Origin: Bacteroidota bacterium
Lineage (GTDB): Bacteria > Bacteroidota > Bacteroidia > Bacteroidales > F082
Length of the DNA: 64,000 bases
Assembly (NCBI GenBank): GCA_020444415.1
Contig: JAHLLA010000002.1
Coordinates: 232,627 to 296,626 of the forward strand
Reading direction: 5' to 3'
The notes under the pieces were generated by a model. It searched no databases. It was not told where the DNA came from and saw nothing but the letters and a program-made list of their open reading frames with translations. Position numbers and translations under genes: made by a program. Below, piece after piece: positions 45,969-54,700 of the stretch (its first letter is position 1; each line of letters begins with the position of its first letter).

Positions 45969-48900
45969 ATGAGAAGACCGGATTATATATTTGAAACAAG
46001 TTGGGAGATTTGTAATAAAATTGGCGGTATCTACACCGTACTGTCAACAAAAGCTACATGTGTTTTAGAACAATACAAAGATAATTACCTTTTAATTGGA
46101 CCCGATGTTTGGAAAGGAACAACTGACAACCCTGATTTCCTTGAAGACGAATCATTGTTTCCGGAATGGAGAGCCAACGCTTTAGAGGAAGGACTGAAAA
46201 TACGAACCGGCAGGTGGAATATTGAAGGAACACCTATGGTAGTATTAGTTGATTTTTCCTATTTATTAGCACGTAAAGATGAAATCTTCGCCAAATTCTG
46301 GGAAACCTACCAACTCGATTCAATACATGGAGCATGGGATTATGTTGAACCAGCCTTGTTTGGATATACCGCAGGCCAGGTAATTCGCAGCTTCTCAAAA
46401 TTTTACCTTGAAGAGACCAATCATATCATAGCTCATTTTCACGAATGGATGACAGGAACAGGTGTGCTTTATTTAAAATCACGAACACCCCATATAAGTA
46501 CAGTTTTTACCACGCATGCAACTGTACTAGGCAGGTCCATTTCCGGGGCAGGGCTACCACTCTATTCAAAACTTGAAGAATATGATCCGAAATATGCTGC
46601 ACGGGATTTCAAAGTGATCAGCAAACACTCGCTGGAGTCTACCGCTGCCAGGGAAGCTGATATTCTGACAACGGTTAGTGGCATTACAGCCAGGGAATGC
46701 CGTCATTTCCTGGGACGTAACCCGGAAGTCATTACAACCAACGGTTTCGAAGAGGAATTTGTATCCAAAGGAAAAGCATTTGATAAAAAAAGAGAAAAAG
46801 CCCGTAAAGTTGCGATTGAAACAGCATCCACCATTACCGGAAAAACATATGCTGATGATACATTACTAGTGATCACAAGTGGGCGGTACGAATACCGGAA
46901 TAAAGGACTCGACCTGTTTATAAAAGCCCTTGGAAACCTTAATAAGTCACAGGATTTCAAAAGGGATATCATTGCTTACATCACAATTCCTGCCGATCAG
47001 CGAGGGCCAACAGATGTGTTCAGAGGCAAAGAAAAAAGAAGCAATTACCTGACGCATAAATTAAATCATTTTGAAAATGATGTCATTTTAAATGAAGTTA
47101 AATACCAGGGCATCACAAACCATGTTGATGAAAATGTGCACGTAATTTTTGTGCCGGCCTATCTGAATGGAAACGACGGTGTTATAAATCTCAGTTATTA
47201 CGATTTCCTGATAGGCCATGACCTTTCCGTATTCCCTTCCTATTACGAGCCCTGGGGATATACACCGCTGGAAAGCATCGCTTTTAAAATACCAACTATT
47301 ACAACTTTAGTGGCCGGTTTCGGTGATTGGGTAAACAACAATTTTAATTTAAAAACCCCATCTGTAACGGTTATAAAACGCACGGAGTCAAATGATGCAG
47401 AGGCCATTAAACAAATAGCAAAAGTTATCAAAGAGTTTAAAGGCACCGGATATGTGAATGCAGCAAGGGATGAAACAGTATCTGTTTTTAAAGAAGCCCT
47501 TTGGAAATCGTTTGTAAATCGGTATTTTGAAAGCTGGGATAAGGCTATCGAAAAGTCGGAGAAAAGAAAAACAAGCCTGCCTAAGATTCCCAAGATTAGT
47601 GTACGTAAAGTAGAAGCTAAAATAACGCCGGACCGTCCGGAATGGAAAAAGATTATAGTAGAGCCTCCCCTGGCCACCAGCCAGCATCCTTTAAAAGAAA
47701 TGGCTTTTAACTTATGGTGGTCGTGGAATACCCAAGCCATAGAACTTTTTGAAAGTATTGCCCCTGACAGATGGAGGGAATATGAATACAATCCGGTTCG
47801 TTTGCTTGAGTCCCTGTCGCTAGATGAAATTGACAGATTAGCAGCCGACAAGGATTTTAACCAGCGCGTTGAAAAAGTGTACAGCCAGTTTAAAGCATAT
47901 TTGGCCGAGGCCGACCATAAACCAAAGGAACAAATTGCGTATTTCAGTATGGAGTATGGCTTACATGCCAGCTTGCAGATATATTCGGGTGGTTTGGGAA
48001 TTCTCGCTGGCGATTACCTCAAACAAGCCAGTGATTCAAATAAAAACCTGATGGCTATTGGGCTGCTTTACAGGCAGGGGTATTTCAAACAATCCTTATC
48101 CATACTGGGCGACCAGATTTCGGAGTATAAACCACAGAAATTCACTCAGTTACCTCTTATTCCTGTGAGAGATAAAGACGGTGAATGGGTCAAAGTGAAA
48201 ATTGCCATGCCCGGAAGAGCCGTAACTGCCAAAGCCTGGAAAGTAAATGTAGGTCGTATACCTTTATACCTGATGGATACCGATATTAGCGAAAACAATA
48301 TGGAAGACCGGGCTATTACCAACCAATTGTACGGAGGTGATAATGAGCATCGTTTAAAACAGGAAATGGTATTGGGACTGGGAGGTGTATGCCTGATTAA
48401 GGATATGGAAAAAACACCGGATGTATATCACCTGAACGAAGGCCATTCCGCATTCAGCAGCCTCGAAAGGATTAGGTTATTGATGGAAAAAGAGGGTTTT
48501 AATTTTGAAACAGCTGTTGAAGTTATCAAATCAGCAACACTTTTCACCACACATACTCCAGTGCCTGCAGGCCATGATTCATTTGAAGAACACCTGATGC
48601 GAGCGTATATGCCACATTATAGTGAATACTTTAAAATTAGCTGGGAAGAATTTATTGGGCTTGGCAGGTACAACCCGGTAAATCAGCAGGAGAAATTCTC
48701 TATGAGTGTATTGGCGTTAAAATTAGCGCAACAGGTAAATGGTGTGAGCAAAATTCACGGAGGTGTATCGCAGGAGATGTTTCAATCGTTATACCCTGGA
48801 TACTACACGGATGAAATTCATATTGGTTATGTAACCAATGGCGTGCATTATTTCACATGGACTGATAAAATTTGGCAGCAATTATACAAGAATACTTTTG

Positions 48901-50171
48901 GAAGTGATTTTGTTCATAATCAGCCAGATGCCATCAGGTGGGAAAAGATTTATGGTATCCAGGATGAAATTATTTGGAATAACCGGCTTGCACTTAAAAG
49001 CCAACTGATTGAAGAGATTAAGCAGAAACAGAAGCATGACCTTACTTTACGTTTTGAGAACCCAAAAGTGATGCTCAAATCACTGGCGAAGTTGAGTGAA
49101 AAAGCACTTATCTTCGGATTTGCCAGAAGATTTGCCACTTACAAAAGAGCACATCTTTTATTTACGAATCTTGAAAGGCTATCGGCCATTGTAAATAATG
49201 AAGATCAACCTGTCATTTTTCTTTTTGCGGGAAAAGCACATCCCAATGATAAAGCAGGTCAGGATTTGATCAAACGAATCATTGAAATATCGAGAATGCC
49301 TGAGTTTATCGGAAAGGTTATATTCCTGCAGGATTATGATATGACCGGTGGAAGACTCATGACCAGTTGTGTGGATGTTTGGCTAAATACACCTACACGT
49401 CCTCTGGAAGCTTCGGGAACCAGTGGTGAAAAAGCAGTAATGAATGGCGTCATGAACTTTAGTGTGCTGGATGGCTGGTGGGCCGAAGGTTATCAACCTG
49501 GTGCGGGCTGGGCTATTGAAGAAAAAAGATCATTTTTTAACCAGCAATTACAGGATGAACTGGATGCGGAGATCATTCTCAATACCCTGGAACAGGAAAT
49601 TGTTCCGATGTATTACAACCAAGATGAAAAAGGTATTCCGAGAGAGTGGGTCAAACACATTAAAAATACCATTGCAATGGTTGCGCCTCATTTTACCATG
49701 CAACGCATGTTGAATGACTATTATCATAATTTCTACGGAAAATTATTTGAAACGGGCACCAGGATGTCAGCCAATGGTTATAAAAACGCACGTGAACTGG
49801 TTCAGTGGAAACAAAAAATTAAGCAGGCCTGGGATCAAATTACTGTCGAATCGTTGCAGGTACCCGATTCCAATAAAGGTTTCATCAAGTTTGGTGAACA
49901 ATTTTCTTCCGAGATCATTCTTAGCATTCCCGGCCTAGATATCAAAGATATTGGTGTTGAGATCCTGATGGGTAATAAAACAAATGGGGATGTGAAGAAG
50001 ATTGATTTCAAAATGGAATTGACTCCCGTAGAATTTAAAAATGGAAAAGCAAAATACACCTGCGAGTTCCCTTTAAAGAATGCGGGTGTGCACGATTATT
50101 CATTCCGTATCTTCCCTAAACACCCTTATTTGATATTCCGGATGGATTTTCCATTGGTAAAATGGGTATAA
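45969..50171 (+). CDS. Fusion of GT3 glycogen synthase and GT35 alpha-glucan phosphorylase
   Basis: A single 1400-residue frame with two full enzymes. Residues 1 to about 540 are a eukaryote-like GT3 glycogen synthase: FETSWEICNKIGGIYTVLST, HFHEWMTGTGVLYLKSR, VFTTHATVLGRSISGAGLP and PSYYEPWGYTPLESIAFKIP (the E-x7-E-like motif). After a basic linker, residues about 585-665 form the DUF3417-type entry of alpha-glucan phosphorylases (KEMAFNLWWSWNTQAIELF). The phosphorylase follows (IAYFSMEYGLHASLQIYSGG), with the PLP lysine Lys1155 in GTSGEKAVMNG. A 90-residue beta domain closes the protein. It thus has both synthesis (UDP-glucose) and phosphorolysis capacity. No internal stop or frameshift is seen. 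Fourth and last gene of the cluster. Confidence 0.93.
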   Translation: MRRPDYIFETSWEICNKIGGIYTVLSTKATCVLEQYKDNYLLIGPDVWKGTTDNPDFLEDESLFPEWRANALEEGLKIRTGRWNIEGTPMVVLVDFSYLLARKDEIFAKFWETYQLDSIHGAWDYVEPALFGYTAGQVIRSFSKFYLEETNHIIAHFHEWMTGTGVLYLKSRTPHISTVFTTHATVLGRSISGAGLPLYSKLEEYDPKYAARDFKVISKHSLESTAAREADILTTVSGITARECRHFLGRNPEVITTNGFEEEFVSKGKAFDKKREKARKVAIETASTITGKTYADDTLLVITSGRYEYRNKGLDLFIKALGNLNKSQDFKRDIIAYITIPADQRGPTDVFRGKEKRSNYLTHKLNHFENDVILNEVKYQGITNHVDENVHVIFVPAYLNGNDGVINLSYYDFLIGHDLSVFPSYYEPWGYTPLESIAFKIPTITTLVAGFGDWVNNNFNLKTPSVTVIKRTESNDAEAIKQIAKVIKEFKGTGYVNAARDETVSVFKEALWKSFVNRYFESWDKAIEKSEKRKTSLPKIPKISVRKVEAKITPDRPEWKKIIVEPPLATSQHPLKEMAFNLWWSWNTQAIELFESIAPDRWREYEYNPVRLLESLSLDEIDRLAADKDFNQRVEKVYSQFKAYLAEADHKPKEQIAYFSMEYGLHASLQIYSGGLGILAGDYLKQASDSNKNLMAIGLLYRQGYFKQSLSILGDQISEYKPQKFTQLPLIPVRDKDGEWVKVKIAMPGRAVTAKAWKVNVGRIPLYLMDTDISENNMEDRAITNQLYGGDNEHRLKQEMVLGLGGVCLIKDMEKTPDVYHLNEGHSAFSSLERIRLLMEKEGFNFETAVEVIKSATLFTTHTPVPAGHDSFEEHLMRAYMPHYSEYFKISWEEFIGLGRYNPVNQQEKFSMSVLALKLAQQVNGVSKIHGGVSQEMFQSLYPGYYTDEIHIGYVTNGVHYFTWTDKIWQQLYKNTFGSDFVHNQPDAIRWEKIYGIQDEIIWNNRLALKSQLIEEIKQKQKHDLTLRFENPKVMLKSLAKLSEKALIFGFARRFATYKRAHLLFTNLERLSAIVNNEDQPVIFLFAGKAHPNDKAGQDLIKRIIEISRMPEFIGKVIFLQDYDMTGGRLMTSCVDVWLNTPTRPLEASGTSGEKAVMNGVMNFSVLDGWWAEGYQPGAGWAIEEKRSFFNQQLQDELDAEIILNTLEQEIVPMYYNQDEKGIPREWVKHIKNTIAMVAPHFTMQRMLNDYYHNFYGKLFETGTRMSANGYKNARELVQWKQKIKQAWDQITVESLQVPDSNKGFIKFGEQFSSEIILSIPGLDIKDIGVEILMGNKTNGDVKKIDFKMELTPVEFKNGKAKYTCEFPLKNAGVHDYSFRIFPKHPYLIFRMDFPLVKWV

Positions 50172-50305
50172 GGGATTATGAATTACGTTTACGGATGACG
50201 AATGGCAGAGATGATGGGTTAAAACGAACAAATGGGGAAAAAAACCAAAACTCTAAACTTCAAACATTGAACTTTAAACTTAAACTCAAAAACATACAAA
50301 TTGTC
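50172..50305. other. Low-complexity gap with AAACTT-type repeats
   Basis: The gap after the fusion gene contains runs such as CTCTAAACTTCAAACATTGA and AACTTTAAACTTAAACTC, an irregular AAACTT/TTAAAC repeat. No ORF or terminator with a good U-run was recognised. Confidence 0.4.
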
Positions 50306-50313
50306 TATATTTG
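50306..50313 (+). promoter_or_regulatory. Candidate -7 element (TATATTTG) of fabG
   Basis: Matches TAnnTTTG, 19 bp ahead of the fabG ATG. Confidence 0.45.
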
Positions 50314-50332
50314 ATCCTTAAAATTAAATATC

Positions 50333-51079
50333 ATGAAATTACTCGAAGGTAAAGTGGCTTTAATAACAGGTGCTGCCAGAGGTATTGGCAAAGCGATCGC
50401 TATAAAATTTGCTAAAGAAGGCGCACAAATCGCCTTTACAGATTTGAATTACGATGACAATATGAAAGCGACTGAAGCTGAATTAAGTGCGCTGGGTGTA
50501 AAAGCCAAAGGGTACGCTTCCAATGCAGCTTCATTTGAAGACAGTGAAAAGTTAATCGAAAATGTGACAAATGATTTTGAAAAAATTGATATTTTAGTCA
50601 ACAATGCAGGAATTACGCGCGACAACCTGTTAATGCGCATGCAGGAATCAGACTGGGACATTGTGATGACAGTCAATCTCAAATCTGTTTTCAATCTTAC
50701 CAAAGCCGTGCAGCGTGTGATGATGAAGCAACGCTATGGTTCAATCGTTAATATGAGCTCCGTTGTGGGTGTTGAAGGAAATGCCGGACAATCAAATTAT
50801 TCCGCTTCTAAAGCCGGTATGATCGGTTTTACCAAATCGATTGCACAAGAACTTGGTTCCAGAAATATACGCTGCAATGCCATTGCCCCCGGTTTTATTG
50901 AAACCGAAATGACCCACCAGCTCAAAGAAGATGTACGTGAAGCTTGGATAAAAACGATCCCGCTGCGCCGTTCGGGGAAACCTGAAGATGTTGCAGATGT
51001 TGCCGCTTACCTGGCATCAGATATGTCATCTTACGTTACAGGTCAGGTTATTAATGTTTGCGGGGGGATGAGTACTTAA
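50333..51079 (+). CDS. fabG: 3-oxoacyl-[ACP] reductase
   Basis: Short-chain dehydrogenase of 248 residues that reduces 3-oxoacyl-ACP with NADPH in fatty-acid elongation. The cofactor loop is TGAARGIGKAIAI (residues 12-24), NNAGITRDNLLMRM is the FabG-typical NNAG segment, the catalytic Ser is in NMSSVVG, and the Tyr-x3-Lys pair is in NYSASKAGMIG. The C-terminal SYVTGQVINVCGGM is that of true FabG. The closeness to FabG motifs favours this over a general SDR. Monocistronic with its own -7-like element; it converges on plsY. Confidence 0.93.
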   Translation: MKLLEGKVALITGAARGIGKAIAIKFAKEGAQIAFTDLNYDDNMKATEAELSALGVKAKGYASNAASFEDSEKLIENVTNDFEKIDILVNNAGITRDNLLMRMQESDWDIVMTVNLKSVFNLTKAVQRVMMKQRYGSIVNMSSVVGVEGNAGQSNYSASKAGMIGFTKSIAQELGSRNIRCNAIAPGFIETEMTHQLKEDVREAWIKTIPLRRSGKPEDVADVAAYLASDMSSYVTGQVINVCGGMST

Positions 51080-51094
51080 AGACAATACAAGTTT

Positions 51095-51127
51095 AAAAAA
51101 CGTATACAGAAATGCACACGCTTTTTT
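51095..51127 (-). terminator. Terminator of the plsY-containing minus-strand operon
   Basis: On the minus strand CGTGTGC, a 6-nt loop and GTATACG pair through seven base pairs (two G-U), followed by TTTTTTAAAC. It lies at the plsY stop, facing convergent fabG. Confidence 0.6.
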
Positions 51128-51767
51128 ATATTTTCTTTCTCCAAATCCTAAACCGGTTCTCCTCTCCTTTTCTCAATCGTTGCATATTTTTTCGGTGTGT
51201 CCAAAGCACGAAAAAGGCAGCGGCAATGGACAAGGCGATCAAGCCTATATTTTCCTGATGCGTGTAAAAAATGACAACAAACGGAAAGCTGAAAGCGCCC
51301 AACATGGATGCCAGTGAAACATAGCCGGTCAGCAACAGTACCAGTATAAATAAGCCAACCGGAAACCACACAGAAACAGGATAAAGAGCTATCCCAACAC
51401 CAAGTAATGTCCCAACTCCTTTACCACCCCTGAATCCTGCAAAAACAGGCAGTGCATGTCCGATAACTGCTATAAAACCTGCTATGATCTGGAAATAAAT
51501 TCGTGAATCAACAGCCCAATTTTCCGGTATAAAGTATTGCATCAGGTACACAGCGGTATAGCCTTTCAACACATCTACAATAATTACCGGAATGCCGGCT
51601 TTAACTCCTAAAATCCGGATGGTGTTGGTTGCTCCCGCATTTCCCGACCCTTCATTCCGGATATCTTTACCGTAAAACCACTTTCCCACCCAAACTGCCG
51701 TGGGAATGGAACCGAGCAGATAAGCTATGATACATCCTATAATAACATTAAGCCAGTCGTACATCAA
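51126..51767 (-). CDS. plsY: Acyl-phosphate:glycerol-3-phosphate acyltransferase PlsY
   Basis: A 213-residue integral-membrane enzyme with five hydrophobic segments. It acylates glycerol-3-phosphate from acyl-phosphate, the first step of phospholipid synthesis. Motif 1 is LGSIPTAVWVGKWF, motif 2 is EGSGNAGATNTIRILG (GSGNxGATNxxR), and motif 3 includes GHALPVFAGFRGGKGVGTLLG. Its start overlaps the stop of the 1510-residue gene by 4 bp. Confidence 0.96.
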   Translation of the reverse strand: MMYDWLNVIIGCIIAYLLGSIPTAVWVGKWFYGKDIRNEGSGNAGATNTIRILGVKAGIPVIIVDVLKGYTAVYLMQYFIPENWAVDSRIYFQIIAGFIAVIGHALPVFAGFRGGKGVGTLLGVGIALYPVSVWFPVGLFILVLLLTGYVSLASMLGAFSFPFVVIFYTHQENIGLIALSIAAAFFVLWTHRKNMQRLRKGEENRFRIWRKKI

Positions 51768-54700
51768 TTAAATTTCATGAGTGTTTCCATGGTTCTGACA
51801 AAATCAACCTTTTTTCGTCGTGTAGAGATCACAAATTCGTAATAATCGGTATCGCTGTTCGGATTCAAAACCCTTTTGTCTTGCTTCAGCATCTCAATTT
51901 GCGTATTAAAAGCATTATCCGACGAAATCACCTGCATGATACCATGTTTATATGAAAAGAGATACCACTGATCCTTGCTCACTTCCAAATACATATGAAT
52001 CCCACTTCCTGTCCTGCCCATTTCGATCTGTACATAACCATCCACATATTTGTTTACAGATTGTCCGGCAATATACCCAATGCCGATTGGTCCGTATGAA
52101 AGATAAGACCTTGTTTTGGTGTCCCACTTCAGGTTCAAATCAGTAAAAATAAGGGTATGCGCCAATTCCGGTGGCATTTTCCGCATTTGTCCGTATAAGC
52201 TCAAATCTGTGAGCACTTCATTAGCTCTTTGTGACCCAACTCTTTTTTGGAGGTATAATGGAAATGCACCTGAACTAACATCTGTATTTCTCGCATTGGA
52301 AATTCGCAAACTGTCAGTCATCATGCTTAATGCCATTTCATCCATATGGAAAGCCAGTGACAACACGGTATTTATGTAGGTCGAATCAGGAATGATCAAA
52401 TGTTTGAACGTACCGGCGGCATTCCATTTCAACATATTGAAATCCAATCCCAGGTCGAGAATACCGTCGCCTTCAAGTATACATCTTTCATTATATAAAG
52501 CCACCAGGTTATCGTCAAGCACATTTTCATTCAACCTTCTTGCCGAGCCTACCCTGAAAGCATTGTTTGCGATATCGTAATCGATCTGACCACTTGATTG
52601 GATAAGTACAAAATCAGAAGAGTCTTTCTTGGCTTGCAATATCATAGGGTAAAAAGCTTTATCCCGCTCGGAAAAAGCAAGGCCGAATCGCGCCCTTCGT
52701 CCCTTGGTATCCCTTGTGGTGTCGGTTATGTTGAAATACAGTTTCTCCGGATCAAGTTGTTGATCGAAGGCTACCCAATTATCCACCAGGCCAATACAGT
52801 TTTCATTGATCTTATAACCGCCCGTAAACCGGTAATTTTTCTTATTTGAAAGTAAACTTACCTGGCCAGTGAAGAAATACTCAGGACTCAGGAAAAAGAT
52901 ATCTTCAGGAGTGATCTCGCCAAAGCCCACTGTTTTTCCAAAATTATTCACGGAAATACTACTTAAGAAAATGGGTTGTGCCGTTTTGTTGCGATCCACA
53001 TAATCCACGTATCCTGTAGCCATAAATTGGTGCCGGCTGAAGATGTTTGCTTCTGCATCGTAAATGTGATGGTATTTATTTGCCGTGTCCGCTATAATGC
53101 GGGCATTCATAAGGGTTGACATATTGGCATCGCGAGATATTTTTACAGCTTCGTTGAAAGGGAAAATGGCAGCATCTGCCACTTTAATCAGTTTTACTCC
53201 TTCTATATCGATGGTGTACTGGCTCAGGCTGTATGAAGCCTGTCCGGCATAAAACCTAAGGGAATCCTGTTCCTTATGAACGGAAATAAACTCGGGTCCG
53301 CTCAGATTATAATCGATCAAATCCTTATCATTTAGCATACTAAGGGTTTCATAATCGGCACCCACCTCACTTTTCAGTTCCAGCCTGCTCTCATCCATGA
53401 TCCATTCCACTTCCTCTAATGTAGAAATATACTTATTGAATGGAAATTCAACAAATGAATTTTCATACAGGTTGTCGAACCATCCTTTCTGCTGTTGAAA
53501 ATCGATGCGCGCAAAATATCCTTTCGATCTAAAGACAACCGTATCCTGTTCCTTTAGGCGAAGGTAGAAATCAGCCGAGTCTGCTGTTAATTCACTGTAT
53601 TTAAAATTAATACTGTTTGAAATAATCTCCGATTGGTCGAAGAAAAAAGAACCATCACCCATTAAATTCTCAGGAGACAAACCAATATCACCCTCCAGGG
53701 TTGATTTGTTATACAAAATAAATGGTTCAAATAACTGATTGACGGCCATCAGATTTGTATCCACTACCCAGTGAATATCAACACTATCACCCTGAACCTG
53801 GGGATAATCGTATTTGTCAGGGTTTTCATTCAGGGTAAAGTAGTTTCCTATTCCCGTTAATGAGTCAGGATAGAATAAGAACCGGTCTGATGCAGTGGTG
53901 GCTGTTAAATAATCCAATGTTCCAATCCCCTCAAAACCATTATTGCTTAATTTAATTTCGGATGAAAATATGGCTTTTCCATCATAAACCGGGTATCCTT
54001 CATGCGGCGTTTGATGGGTAAATCCAAGCGAATAATCATCCATTACAACAAGTGGCTGACGAATGGTTGGAAATATCCCTGCAGATGCTAATGCCCCTTC
54101 AAATGCCATGCCCTGCGTGGTGAATGTGGAGAGACTATCAAAAGTAAATGGCTCAATAACATAATAAAAATCTTCCGGGTTGAGTGTACTGTCCTGAATA
54201 GTTCTTTTATTGAAATACACATAACTATCCTCATTACTGACAAATATAGGATAGTGGTTCATAGCTCGCAATCCGGATTTATTATAGGGATCATCCACGT
54301 ATATCTTTCCGTTAAGCACCGTCAGTACATTCTTAACTTTTACCAGCGAATCATTTCCTTTCAATAAGCCTTTCGTTTTCACCATGAAAGTGAGCGAGTC
54401 GATATAATTCAGGTTGAGCATGAAACTGTCATATACGAAAGTGCTGTTTTGCGCGTAGAAATCGAACAGACCGGCACGCACGCGACCGTCAAATGTAAAA
54501 TCCCTGTTTTTCCTGAACGAAATGGTTTTGTCGAACGGATAAATATACACATCCTGCGAATCGCTGATAAATACCTCCGGAACTCCGAATACATCCAGAC
54601 TCAGATCATTCAGGTCGATGAGCGCATTGGGTTTGGCAAACACCTCTGATTCCAGCCGGATCACATCATAATCGGCCTGCCCCGATTTGGCATCGAGGTA

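Noticed and set aside
46703..47851. Long antisense frames inside the glycogen fusion gene (also in gyrA, tex, ligA and the 1510-aa gene)
   Set aside because: They are shadows in other frames of well-identified genes, without motifs of their own.
50172..50332. AAACTT-type repeat as a CRISPR or regulatory array
   Set aside because: The units are irregular and short and have no spacer structure; ordinary low-complexity intergenic sequence is enough.
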